DNA of 64,000 bases from CAWGMT01 sp963823675 (lineage in GTDB: Bacteria; Planctomycetota; Planctomycetia; Isosphaerales; Isosphaeraceae): assembly GCA_963823675.1 (NCBI GenBank), contig CAWGMT010000008.1, forward strand, positions 310,001 to 374,000, written 5' to 3'. Both the position numbers and the translations under genes were made by a program. The notes under the pieces were generated by a model, which saw only the letters and a program-made list of their open reading frames with translations, was not told the DNA's origin and searched no databases. Positions 53,282 through 62,398 of the stretch are shown piece by piece. Position 1 is the stretch's first letter. The number at the start of each line of letters is the position of its first letter.

Positions 53282-54037
53282 TTGGTGTTCTCGCACATGA
53301 TCGGATCTCAGACGCACGAGCACGCGATCGCGCCGTTTCCAACGACGGAGTGGAGTCGGGTCATGGCTGCCGGACGTCAGTCGACCGCGGAAGCGCGAGC
53401 CGCTCTGGCCGAGTTCTGCAGTGCGTACTGGTATCCGCTCTACGCGTTCATCCGCCGCCGTGGATACGACGCCGACGCGGCCGAGGATCTTGTTCAGGGC
53501 TTTTTCACGGTCCTGCTCGAGAACGATACCCTTGCGACGGTCGATCGTTCCAAGGGACGATTCCGTACCTTTCTGATCGCTGCCTGCTCTCATTTCCTGG
53601 CAAACCGCCGCGATTTCGACCAAACCCTCAAGCGCGGCGGTGGTCGAGTGATTGTGCCCCTCTCTCGCCTGGACGCCGAGGAGCGCTACTGCCATGAGCC
53701 CGCCCACGAAATGACTGCCGAACGTCTCTTCCTCCGTCGATGGGTCACGACGTTGCTCGACCACGTCCTGAAACGGCTGGAAGAGGAGATGTCCGCGGCT
53801 GGCAAAGCTGGTTTATTCGAGGCGCTGCGGCCCGCGCTCGTGGGGACGTCCCAGAAGGTCTCCTACGGTCGCATGGCCGCCGAGCTTGGCTGTTCCGAGA
53901 CAGCGGCCCGGTCGGCCGTCCATCGCCTGCGTCTCCGCTACCGTGCCTTACTTCGCGAAGAAGTCGCGCGTACGCTCGACGATCCCTCCACCGTCGAGGA
54001 CGAGATCCGCGACCTGTTCACTGCTCTGGCGGATTGA
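53282..54037 (+). CDS. RNA polymerase ECF-type sigma factor
   Basis: 251 residues from a GTG at 53282 or 246 from the ATG at 53297. Region 2: EFCSAYWYPLYAFIRRRGYD, ADAAEDLVQGFFTVLLENDT, RFRTFLIAACSHFLANRRDF, the pattern of planctomycete ECF sigma factors. Region 4: LFEALRPALVGTSQKVSYGR, MAAELGCSETAARSAVHRLR with a helix-turn-helix. The two are separated by a longer linker than in standard ECFs. A short acidic tail (STVEDEIRDLFTALAD) follows. Groups of this type are often encoded beside Ser/Thr kinases; the kinase-TPR gene lies 2.8 kb upstream in the same orientation. It would direct RNA polymerase to unknown promoters. Confidence 0.85.
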   Translation: MVFSHMIGSQTHEHAIAPFPTTEWSRVMAAGRQSTAEARAALAEFCSAYWYPLYAFIRRRGYDADAAEDLVQGFFTVLLENDTLATVDRSKGRFRTFLIAACSHFLANRRDFDQTLKRGGGRVIVPLSRLDAEERYCHEPAHEMTAERLFLRRWVTTLLDHVLKRLEEEMSAAGKAGLFEALRPALVGTSQKVSYGRMAAELGCSETAARSAVHRLRLRYRALLREEVARTLDDPSTVEDEIRDLFTALAD

Positions 54038-54120
54038 TGGGCCGAGTCGGCCTTGGAGGCAGGTCTGATGGAGGCCAAGCCGGGTCAGACGAGGCTTCTG
54101 GTCGTCTACTTTTCCCCTGT

Positions 54121-56883
54121 TCAGATCGCCGCGCTCCCACACTCGCCGCGGGCCGGCTGGAGCGAGGCATCTTCGGCGTCGGCCTCGGCGGGACGATCCC
54201 TTCGGGACCTGCGGCCCACGGTGCGGGTCGCCAGCCCCAGGATGACGGCAGCCGACAGGATCAGGATCACGTCCCAGTAGATGACCGATCCGGTCGCGTT
54301 CGCGAGCAGCACCGGGTCGCTCATGTAGATCAGGAGACTGGCGAAGGCCGGCAGGACGCTCGCCAGGGCCAGGCCCCACCGGGGATCACTCGGATCGCCG
54401 AAAATGTTGAGAAACACGAACGGCCAGGCCACCGTTACGAAGAAGACCAGGCCGACGCTCGCGGCGATAGCTCGGGACCGCCGCCGGGTCCAGACCCCCA
54501 GGGCCGCACCCAGGCTGACGAACGCCGCCCCGTGGACCAGGACAGTAACCGTCGCCAGGGCGGCGACCTGCAACAAGGCGCCGCGGGTCTGTCTCGGCGC
54601 CGGCCCAGCCTCCGCGATCTCCGCGTCGGTAGCCAGCCGGTACGTCGCGCGACCGGAGGCATCGATCGTGGTCACGATAGCATCGCCCGCCCAATTCGTC
54701 TGGATCCTGACCGAGCCGCCCCCGGGGAAAAGCTCGACCTTCTTCGCGACCTCGAAGGCCCTCGGGGCGGTGGCCAGCGCCAGGGCGACCAGCGCGGGGC
54801 CGATTGCCAGGAGCGGGACCAGGCGGAAGGCCTCCCACCACCGGATCGCGAAGGATTTCCGGTCCGAGATCGCCGCCGCGGAAACCGGGGCCGCGGCCGG
54901 CGACGTCGCGGCCGGAGACATCGACGACGCGGCCAGCGCGGCCAGCAGCGCAAAGCCGACGGCAACCGCGACGATGTAATTCCCTACTCTGAGGTCGGCC
55001 GTGGGCATGACGTGCGAGGTCCCTTGAACCCAGACGCTGATGCCGCCGATCAGGCTGCCGATGCCGATTAACCCCGCCAGGACCATCACGACATCGGCGA
55101 GCACCGGCGCGCGCCCCGGCCGGTCAGGAACGCGGTCGAATTGGCGGTGGAAGGTTCGCACCGTCAGCCACAATAGCCCCAGAGCCAGCGCGAGGCATTC
55201 GATGTCCCAGAATGTGATCCACCAGAGGGCGTAGCTCCCGAATCGGCGGCGTTCAATGAGGACCTCGATGAGCGTCAAGACAGCCACGACCGGGCTCAGG
55301 TGCGCCTCGCCTGCTCTGGCCAGACCCCACCGCATATTCAAGACGAGGATCGGCCAGCCGGCGCCCGCGATCACCGCGAGCCCCACACTCAGGCCGATCG
55401 CCCGGCTCTGGCGCGCGATCCAGACGGCGAGCGCCAGCCCAATGCTCGCGATCAAGGCGCCGTGAGCGAGGATCGTCGTGATGAGCAGGCAGGCACCGAA
55501 GAGCAGCGCCCCGTCGGACAATTGCCCGTGGTAGCTGGCCCGGACTCCCGGCGGGATCCCCGGCGGGATCGTCAGCGGGGCCTTCACGGCCAGGGCCAGG
55601 CCGAGTCCGAGCAATCCGGGCCCAATCGCCAGTAGCGCGACTTGACGCAGCATCGCCAGCCACTTGCCCAGGACGATCGTCGGGGTGGAGAGCGTGGTTG
55701 CGGCCAGGAGGTCGAGGCTGCCCCGCTGCCTCTCCTCGGCCATCGATGCCGGCGCCGCCGCCGAAAGCATCAGCAGGCCGAAGATCAACTGGAGGATCGC
55801 GCCGCCGGCTCCCACGCTCAGCCAGCCAGGCCAGACTTGCACGATCCGCAAGACAAGCACGGGGCGCGCACGCTCGTCCAGCCCGTCGATCAAGGCACTC
55901 ACGGCGGCGAAGGCGCAGGCGGCGCCGGTCGAGCCGCCCACGAGCACGCCCAGGATTGTCGCCCAGCGCGACGGCCGCGACCGATGCCACTCGCGCCAGA
56001 GCACCGGATTGCCGTCGAGCGACGGGCCGGGCAGCAGCCGCGAAAGCCGGCCGACCCAGCCAAGCCGGCGTCGCTTGCGACTTTCGATGGTCCCGCGCCT
56101 CGCGACCGGCCGCATTCTCCAGATCGCGAGAACCGCCAGCGCGACGGCTGCGCCCAGGGTTGCGGCGAAGAAAGCGAGATAGTCCCACAAACCGAACCGA
56201 CCGGGCGCGCAATACGGCGCGAACGCCAGGTAGTACGGGTTCGCCAGCAGGCACCAGTTGGCCGGCGGGCCGACGAACTGCTTCCAGGCCAGCGCGTACC
56301 AGATCGGCCAGAGCAGCAGCACGAGGGCCCAGAACGTGCAGACGACCAGTACGACCTCGTGCGGCTTACGGGCCCACACCGACAGCGCCATCGCCATCGA
56401 GCAGCCGAGTAGCGCGACGGCCAGGATGATCGCGAACGCGAGCGCAAGCGCCAGGGGATCGATTCCGCCCAGGAGCGACGAGAGCGCCAGGACCGGCCAG
56501 GAGCAGGCCACCAAGCCCAGCACCGGGAGGAGCCGCGCGGCTAGCTTGCCCAGGACGATCTCGGGGTCGGAGAGGTCGGTGGCGAGCATGTGGGCCAGGG
56601 TGCCGCGGGCGCGGTCGACGCAAATGGCGCCCGCGGCAGCCGCGGGGGCGGCGAGCATGACCAGGGTCAGCTCGACGCCGATCAAGCCGTAGAAATACGA
56701 CTCGCCGAGTGCCGCATATTGCTGCAACGCATACCTCGGGTCGATCGTGGTGTTCGGCATGGCGATCGTCGCGATCGCGGCGAGCAGCAGGGCGACGCCG
56801 GCCGACCTGATGGCGTAGGTCTGCCAGCGGCGCGAATTGGCCAGGCACTCATAGAAAAAGACCGGTCCCAGCCCCCAGCGCAT
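54121..56883 (-). CDS. Large ABC-2 type permease protein
   Basis: 920 residues from the ATG at 56883. It opens MRWGLGPVFFYECLANSRRW QTYAIRSAGVALLLAA, the usual start of planctomycete ABC-2 permeases. About 17-20 hydrophobic helices are arranged in two similar halves. Each half has a cytoplasmic DRARGTLAHMLATDLSDPEI or EERQRGSLDLLAATTLSTPT segment that is the conserved ABC-2 loop (E/D-R-x-R-G-S/T-L-x-x-L). The second half ends with SAAVILGLATRTVGRRSRRD and a charged tail. The duplicated layout suggests a fused pair of permease subunits. No ATP-binding subunit is encoded within reach, so partner and substrate are unknown. Confidence 0.85.
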   Translation of the reverse strand: MRWGLGPVFFYECLANSRRWQTYAIRSAGVALLLAAIATIAMPNTTIDPRYALQQYAALGESYFYGLIGVELTLVMLAAPAAAAGAICVDRARGTLAHMLATDLSDPEIVLGKLAARLLPVLGLVACSWPVLALSSLLGGIDPLALALAFAIILAVALLGCSMAMALSVWARKPHEVVLVVCTFWALVLLLWPIWYALAWKQFVGPPANWCLLANPYYLAFAPYCAPGRFGLWDYLAFFAATLGAAVALAVLAIWRMRPVARRGTIESRKRRRLGWVGRLSRLLPGPSLDGNPVLWREWHRSRPSRWATILGVLVGGSTGAACAFAAVSALIDGLDERARPVLVLRIVQVWPGWLSVGAGGAILQLIFGLLMLSAAAPASMAEERQRGSLDLLAATTLSTPTIVLGKWLAMLRQVALLAIGPGLLGLGLALAVKAPLTIPPGIPPGVRASYHGQLSDGALLFGACLLITTILAHGALIASIGLALAVWIARQSRAIGLSVGLAVIAGAGWPILVLNMRWGLARAGEAHLSPVVAVLTLIEVLIERRRFGSYALWWITFWDIECLALALGLLWLTVRTFHRQFDRVPDRPGRAPVLADVVMVLAGLIGIGSLIGGISVWVQGTSHVMPTADLRVGNYIVAVAVGFALLAALAASSMSPAATSPAAAPVSAAAISDRKSFAIRWWEAFRLVPLLAIGPALVALALATAPRAFEVAKKVELFPGGGSVRIQTNWAGDAIVTTIDASGRATYRLATDAEIAEAGPAPRQTRGALLQVAALATVTVLVHGAAFVSLGAALGVWTRRRSRAIAASVGLVFFVTVAWPFVFLNIFGDPSDPRWGLALASVLPAFASLLIYMSDPVLLANATGSVIYWDVILILSAAVILGLATRTVGRRSRRDRPAEADAEDASLQPARGECGSAAI

Positions 56884-57074
56884 CGCTTCAGGCCCTCACG
56901 CGGCGCGGCCGCGTCGGAACGGGGATCCGCGGCCCGCGTGATTCTCCGCGCGGGCCATCCCTCCCCCATCCTAGGGCCGACGGACGTCGCGGGCAATGAC
57001 CTTCTCCGACATTCGTCGGGTGCTCGGCGCGCACCGCTGCGCCGGCCCAAAGCGGCCCGTTGCTGCCGGAGCAA

Positions 57075-57222
57075 CCCACATGGAGACCGACCCGAGATTC
57101 TCGATGCCGCCGCCGGCGTGGACGGGATCGACGCGTTCTACGAGCGGTGCGTCGCGAACGGCGTGACGATCCTCCGGCCGCTCACCGCGACGTCGTGGCG
57201 TACTAAGGATTTCTGCCTCGTG
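57075..57222 (+). pseudogene. VOC (glyoxalase/bleomycin resistance) family gene remnant
   Basis: The frame reads PHGDRPEILDAAAGVDGIDA, then FYERCVANGVTILRPLTATS and WRTKDFCL. In intact family members this is followed by a V-x-DPDGY-x-x-x-F segment with the metal-binding Glu. Here the sequence runs into the left end of the ISL3-like element at 57224. The N-terminal half is also missing. Only about 45 residues remain. Confidence 0.55.
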
Positions 57223-58190
57223 AGCAGAATCTGTGGGTGTGGTTTGGCTCGGGCAGATCGCCAAGGTTATGCAATAAAGCCAGTTTCGCTACATCCGGCG
57301 TCCGGAAACCATATGACTTTCTCGTCACCAGTTTCAACTTGTTATTGAGCCCCTCCACTGCGCCTGCCGAAACCTCGCCGCGCGCCCGAAACCAATTCAG
57401 AATCAATGGCCGGTGAGTCCGGATCGTGCGCGCGATTTTCTTCGTCGGCTCTAACCGCGAACGCATCACGCGGCTCGTCCATTCGTCCAGGAACTTCCCG
57501 GCCCACGCCGGGCTCGTGTACTCCCACAGCCTCTGGAACTCCTCCCGCAAAAGATACGCCCGCACCGACCGAAGGTTGTACTTCAAGATCTCCGATAGCT
57601 TCACCGTCCTCCGTCCGTTCCTCGGCCACGGCTAACAGCCGCTTCCTGTCCCCGCCGATGTCGTAAACCAGCGTCAAATACGTGTGTCCTCGGCCCCAAG
57701 CAACTTCATCCACACCCACCGCCGTCAGCTCGCTCAGATCCCGGTGCGCCAGGCCCCAGTCGACCGCGTGTTCCACCGCTCGACAGACAGTGTCCCATGA
57801 GGTGCAAAAGATCGATGCCACGTCGCTCCAACTCAGCCGCTTGGCCCAAGTCGAGAGGAACCAGCGGTACGTCGTTGTGAGTCGGTTCTTGCCCTCGCCC
57901 CACGGCACCATCTCCACTGTCACTCCACACCGTTTGCAATCCACTCGCCGCATCTCGTAGGTCAGACAGACAACAATCCCCCATATCGGCACGAGCTCGA
58001 ACCTACGCTCCGGCAGGTGGTCATACACCGCGCCGGGACGACCGCACCCGGAACAATGTGGGCGACTATTCTTCCTCGGGAGCACCTTAACCACCAAGGC
58101 TGGGCCATCCTCTTGCTCCTCCAAGCGCGCGTTGCTGTACACGAATAACTTGAACTTCTCTACCCGATTGAGGATCATCTGGATACGCAT
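57206..58190 (-). pseudogene. ISL3-family transposase with internal deletion
   Basis: The N-terminal part from the ATG at 58190 has the ISL3 zinc finger: RPHCSGCGRPGAVYDHLPER with RRVDCKRCGVTVEMVPWGEG, then SWSDVASIFCTSWDTVCRAV (helix-turn-helix) and LTAVGVDEVAWGRGHTYLTL with the first catalytic Asp region. After VAEERTEDG near 57610 it jumps, in another frame, to TVKLSEILKYNLRSVRAYLL and ends ARGEVSAGAVEGLNNKLKLV plus LALLHNLG, which is the normal C-terminus with the catalytic Glu. About 100 residues containing the second Asp are missing. The element cannot encode an active enzyme. Confidence 0.75.
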
Positions 58191-58461
58191 TCTGGGGCGC
58201 TTCCGGTTTCGATGAAGCTTGGTACCTCCATCTTGGCCGAGGGCTGTCCCAGGATGCGATCTCTTGTGTGTTCGTCATCGAGTTTTGAGAACAGATGCCG
58301 CCGATTTTTGGCTCTCTGGAATGCCTTGGTCGTCGGTAACAGAGAGAGGCTAGCGGGGTCCAGGGGGCGGCAATGAGCCCCCGGTCGCCGACACGGATGC
58401 GGCGAAATCTGCCGAGGAGGGCTTCCAACTGCTTCACATCCGGTGCACCCACAGATTCTGC
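57224..58461 (-). mobile_element. ISL3-family insertion element, internally deleted
   Basis: The 16-mer GCAGAATCTGTGGGTG at 57224-57239 is repeated inverted at 58446-58461, bounding 1,238 bp. Inside is an ISL3 transposase gene on the minus strand lacking its middle. The left end interrupts a VOC gene remnant. No target duplication is visible and the exact outer ends may extend a few bases. Confidence 0.65.
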
Positions 58462-58490
58462 CGGAGACCGTACCTTTCTGGCAGGAGAGC

Positions 58491-58560
58491 GGCGGGCACG
58501 GAGGCCCGCACCACTGGAAGAGCAGCGGAGCATCCCAGTGGCGCGGGCGTCTCTGCCCGC
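58491..58560. repeat. Palindromic intergenic repeat, copy 3
   Basis: GGCGGGCACGGAGGCCCGC at 58491-58509 and its near complement GCGGGCGTCTCTGCCCGC at 58543-58560, CACTG/CAGTG inner pair. Same family as copies at 7056 and 46438. Here it separates the ISL3 element from the ribokinase gene. Confidence 0.7.
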
Positions 58561-58645
58561 GTTGGCTGCTTCCTTCAATACACAACGCTTGGTAATACCG
58601 AGAATTGGCAGCAAAGCGTCCGCTCGCCTCGCGAGGATTTACACC

Positions 58646-59596
58646 ATGTCGCGCGTCGTCGTTGTGGGATCGAGCAATACCGACATGACGGTGCGGCTCT
58701 CTGCCCTGCCCTTGCCCGGGCAGACGATCCTGGGCAGCGGGTTTGCCATCTCGCCCGGCGGCAAGGGGGCCAACCAGGCGGTCGCGGCCCGCCGGGCAGG
58801 CGCCGAGGTCGTGTTTGTCACCGCGGTGGGGGATGATCCTTTGGGCCGCGATGCGCTGGCACTCTACGAGCGCGAAGGAATCGACGTCAGGCACGTCAAG
58901 GTCTGCGGGGGAACGTCGTCGGGAGTGGCCTTGATCTTCGTGGATGACCACGGCGAAAACATGATCGGCGTCGCGCCCGGGGCCAATCGTGGACTGACCG
59001 CCGACGACATCGATCGACTGCCGGCTTCGGTCTTCCGCAAGGACGACGTGCTCCTGGTCAGTCTGGAGGTTCCCCTGGAAACGGCGATCCATGCCCTTCG
59101 GCGCGGCTGGGATGCCGGGATGTACACCGTTCTCGAACCCGGCACCAGCGCCATCGCTCTCGGCGCCCGAGGTGAGGGAGCTCCTTGCATGCGCCATGAC
59201 GATCACGCCCAACCGCGTCGAGGCCCTGGCGCTGGCGGGCATGACTGCGGGCGCCGAGGCCGAGCCCGACTGGTCGGCTTGCGGCTTTCGTTTGAAGGAG
59301 ATGGGACCTGCCTGCGTGGTGATCACCCTGGGCTCGCGCGGCTGCCACGTCATTGACGCCAAGTCTCACGCCATCCCCGCGCCTCGGGTCGAGGCCGTTG
59401 ACACCGTTGGCGCAGGCGACGCCTTTAGCGGTGCGCTGGCGGCCGCGCTGGCGGCGAGGGGACATTCCGAGTTTGACAACGCGGCCGCCTGGGCGAACGC
59501 CGCCGCGGCCCTGGCCGTCACCCGGCCGGGGCGCAGTCGGCGTTGCCGTACCGTGACGCGATCGACCGTCTCGCGCGGCGAGACGTGTTGGAGTGA
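58646..59596 (+). pseudogene. rbsK: Ribokinase (PfkB family), two frame breaks
   Basis: ATG at 58646. The first 160 residues are a clear ribokinase: RVVVVGSSNTDMTVRLSALP, GGKGANQAVAARRAGAEVVF, GIDVRHVKVCGGTSSGVALI, GENMIGVAPGANRGLT. Near 59135 one extra base shifts the frame; removing the C of TTCTCGAAC would read TVLNPAPAPSLSAPE, as expected. The continuation has ITPNRVEALALAGM and the catalytic GAGD motif (VDTVGAGDAFSGALAAALAA). A second break near 59530 restores QSALPYRDAIDRLARRDVLE and a TGA at 59594. Phosphorylates ribose or another sugar with ATP. Full-length size and motif conservation suggest a working gene with assembly indels. Confidence 0.75.
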
Positions 59597-59791
59597 GGGG
59601 GATCGTCATGTTGAAAGTTCGGGCCCGAAGTGCGGTACTGTCTCCAGTGGTCAGTCGTTTGACCCCCCCTCGCCCCGACGGGGAGAGGGTGCCCGAAGGG
59701 CGGGTGAGGGGAGCTGTGACCGGCGCAGTATGTTACGCTGTCCGAGTGGCCCTGGTAGGCTCGACTGAAGGTCAGGTAGAGGGAGACGGTC

Positions 59792-60169
59792 GTGTCCGAA
59801 CCTGATCATTCCAAGTCGGCTTCCGATCATATGCGTTCGCGCGCACGCGAGCTGCGAGCCAATGCGACGATTCCGGAGCGCATCCTTTGGGGCATGCTCA
59901 GAGACCGTCGTTTCGCCGGGGTTAAGTTCCGACGTCAGCATCCCGTCGGCCCTTACGTCGTCGATTTTTATTGCCCTTCGCACGCACTAGTAGTCGAGCT
60001 TGACGGCAGGAGCCATGACGACCGCGGCACCAGCGACCGCGAACGCCAAAACTACCTTGAGAACGTTGCGCACCTGCGTGTTTTTAGGATAAGTAATGAC
60101 GATGTACTTCGGGATCGCGAAAGCGCGATATTGGGATTGCTCAAGACTCTTGGGTTTGAGGCAAGGTAA
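59792..60169 (+). CDS. DUF559-domain endonuclease-like protein
   Basis: 125 residues from a GTG at 59792 with GGGAG seven bases upstream. RSRARELRANATIPERILWG, MLRDRRFAGVKFRRQHPVGP, YVVDFYCPSHALVVELDGRS and a C-terminal RERQNYLENVAHLRVFRISN are the complete DUF559 pattern. It is related to Vsr-like very short patch endonucleases of the PD-(D/E)XK fold: Asp in VDFYC, Glu in VELDG. Function of the family is unknown; a nicking nuclease is likely. It is followed by the tandem leader repeats of the next gene. Confidence 0.85.
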   Translation: MSEPDHSKSASDHMRSRARELRANATIPERILWGMLRDRRFAGVKFRRQHPVGPYVVDFYCPSHALVVELDGRSHDDRGTSDRERQNYLENVAHLRVFRISNDDVLRDRESAILGLLKTLGFEAR

Positions 60170-60199
60170 TGAATTGACATTGCGGGCGATGGCTGGCCT

Positions 60200-60665
60200 T
60201 CCCCCTCACCCGCCCTTCGGGCACCCTCTCCCCTTCCCTCACCCCCCACATCCTGTGCGGACCTCTCCCAGAGGGAGAGGAGGGGCGAGGGAGACGAAAA
60301 CGCAGTACCGGATTGTGAGGAAACGCGCGATGACGTCTCGACCAGATATCGATGCTATGGCCGGACCGCCCCCTCACCCGCCCTTCGGGCACCCTCTCCC
60401 GTTCCCTCACCCCCCACATCCTGTGGGGACCTCTCCCAGGGGGAGAGGGGGGGCGAGGGAGACGAAAACGCAGTACCGGATTGTGAGGAAACGCGCGATG
60501 ACGTCTCGACCAGATATCGATGCTATGGCCGGACCGCCCCCTCACCCGCCCTTCGGGCACCCTCTCCCGTTCCCTCACCCCCCACATCCTGTGGGGACCT
60601 CTCCCAGAGGGAGAGGGGGGGCGAGGGAGACGAAAACGCGATCCCCAATCGTGAGGAAACCCGAA
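60200..60665 (+). repeat. 168-bp tandem repeat before the gamma-glutamyltranspeptidase gene
   Basis: Two full units and most of a third (60200-60367, 60368-60535, 60536-60665), recognisable by CCCTCACCCGCCCTTCGGGC recurring at 168-bp spacing. Each unit contains an inverted pair (CACCCTCTCCC / GGGAGAGG) and ends with ATGACGTCTCGACCAGATAT, an echo of the real gene start at 60666 (ATGTCCCCTCGACTGCATAT). One more inverted relative of the CGCCCTTCGGGCACCCTC core lies at 59681-59711. 168 is a multiple of three, so the frame stays open through the array. Confidence 0.85.
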
Positions 60666-62396
60666 ATGTCCCCTCGACTGCATATCGACTCCTGCTGCCT
60701 CATACTGATGCTCGCGGTCCTCGCGTGGGTCGGGCTGGAAAGCAGCCACTCTGCGTCGGCTCACGACCGGCCGTCCGGACCGCTCCACAAGACGCGCTCG
60801 GCGGTGATGGCCCGTCAGGGCATGGCCGCCACGAGTCAGCCCCTGGCGACGGCGGCCGCGATCCGGGTCTTACAGCAAGGAGGCAACGCAGTGGACGCCG
60901 CGATCGCGGCCAACGCGGTCCTGGGCGTGGTCGAGCCAATGTCGTGCGGCCTGGGGGGCGATCTGTTCGCCATCGTCTGGGACGCCAGGACCAAACGGCT
61001 GTATGGACTCAATGCGAGCGGCCGGGCGCCGGCGCGGCCACGATCGATCTCTTCAATGCGAAGGGGCTGGCCGAGATTCCTGTCCACGGGCCGCTTTCGT
61101 GGTCGGTCCCCGGCTGCGTCGACGGCTGGGACCAGCTTCGCAAGCGGTTCGGTACCAAGAGCTGGGCGGAGCTGCTGGCGCCGGCGATCGCCTATGCCGA
61201 GCTCGGCTTCCCCGTCAGCGAGATCATTGCGGCCGACTGGCAGCATGCCGAGCCTGGCCTGCGGGCGGTTCCCACTTCGGCCGCCTGCTTCTTGCCCGGC
61301 GGCCATGCTCCCCTTAAGGGGTCCATCTTCCGCAACCCAGGGCTGGCACGATCGCTCGGCGCCCTCGCCCGGGACGGCCGCGACGCGTTTTACCGTGGTG
61401 CCATCGCCGACGCGATCGTGCGCTACTCCCAGTCGGTTGGCGGGCTTTTTGCGCACGCAGATTTTGCCGAGCACAAGAGCAACTTCGTCGAGCCCGTCTC
61501 GACCAATTATCGCGGCTACGACGTCTGGGAATTGCCCCCCAACGGCCAGGGCATCGCCGTGCTCGAGATGCTCAACCTGCTCGAGCCCTTCGACCTCAAG
61601 AACATGGGAGCGCAATCGGCCGAGGTCGCTGCACGTGATGATCGAGGCCAAGAAGCTGGCCTATGAAGACCGCGGCAAGTATTATGCCGACCCCGCCTTC
61701 GCCAAGGTGCCGGTGGCGGCCTTGATCTCCAAGGCCTATGCCGCGAAGCGGCAGGCCGCGCTTGAGCCTCGACCGGGCCAATCAACACCCAGCGCCGGGT
61801 GAACCGGAGCAGGCCGACACCATCTACCTGACGGTGGTCGATCGCGACTTCAACTGCGTCAGCCTGATTCAGAGCAATTTCCACGGATTTGGCTCGTTCC
61901 ACGTGCCGGGCGATCTGGGCTTCGTGCTGCAGAACCGGGGATGTCTTTTCGCGCTCGACCCGAACCATCGCAACCGGCTCGAGCCGCGCAAGCGGCCGTT
62001 CCACACGATCATTCCGGGCTTCATCACCAGGGACGGCCGGCCCTGGCTCAGCTTCGGCCTGATGGGGGGCGACATGCAGGCGCAAGGACACGCTCAGGTG
62101 ATCAGCAACTTGATCGATTTCGGGATGGACGTGCAGGAGGCCGGCGATGCGCCCCGGTTTCGTCACTTCGGCTCGTCGGAGCCGACCGGCCAGCCGGCCA
62201 GGGGAGGCGGTTCGGTCGCGCTCGAATCAGGGATCGCGTCCCGAGGTCCGCCGCGCCTTGGCGGCCAGGGGCCATGATCTGGTCGAACGCCCCGGGTACC
62301 TTCGGCGGCTACCAGGCGATTCGGATCGACCTCGAGCGCGGCGTTCTGATCGGCGGGTCCGACCCGCGAAAGGATGGTGCGGCCATGGGGTATTAG
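60666..62396 (+). pseudogene. Gamma-glutamyltranspeptidase, several frame breaks
   Basis: ATG at 60666; signal peptide CCLILMLAVLAWVGLESSHS. Conserved parts occur in order but in changing frames: VMARQGMAATSQPLATAAAI and GGNAVDAAIAANAVLGVVEP, MSCGLGGDLFAIVWDA (to 61030); IPVHGPLSWSVPGCVDGWDQ, GIAVLEMLNLLEPFDLKNMG (to about 61620); MIEAKKLAYEDRGKYYADPA (to 61770); then EQADTIYLTVVDRDFNCVSL with the catalytic Thr, and GDLGFVLQNRG, LSFGLMGGDMQAQGHAQVIS (to 62260); and GGYQAIRIDLERGVLIGGSD at the end. The family self-cleaves at that Thr and transfers gamma-glutamyl groups. All key regions remain, so assembly indels or a recent pseudogene are both possible. Confidence 0.75.
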
Positions 62397-62398
62397 CT

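Noticed and set aside
55253..56254. Long frame overlapping the permease gene on the same strand
   Set aside because: Out-of-frame shadow of a gene with unmistakable TM helices and ABC-2 loops.
60200..60665. Tandem repeats considered as a CRISPR array
   Set aside because: The unit is 168 bp with no alternating unique spacers; the repeated part includes a copy of the downstream gene start.
60096..60665. N-terminal extension of the transpeptidase through the tandem repeats
   Set aside because: A Pro/His-rich repeat region has no family match, and the signal peptide and leader motif start only at 60666.
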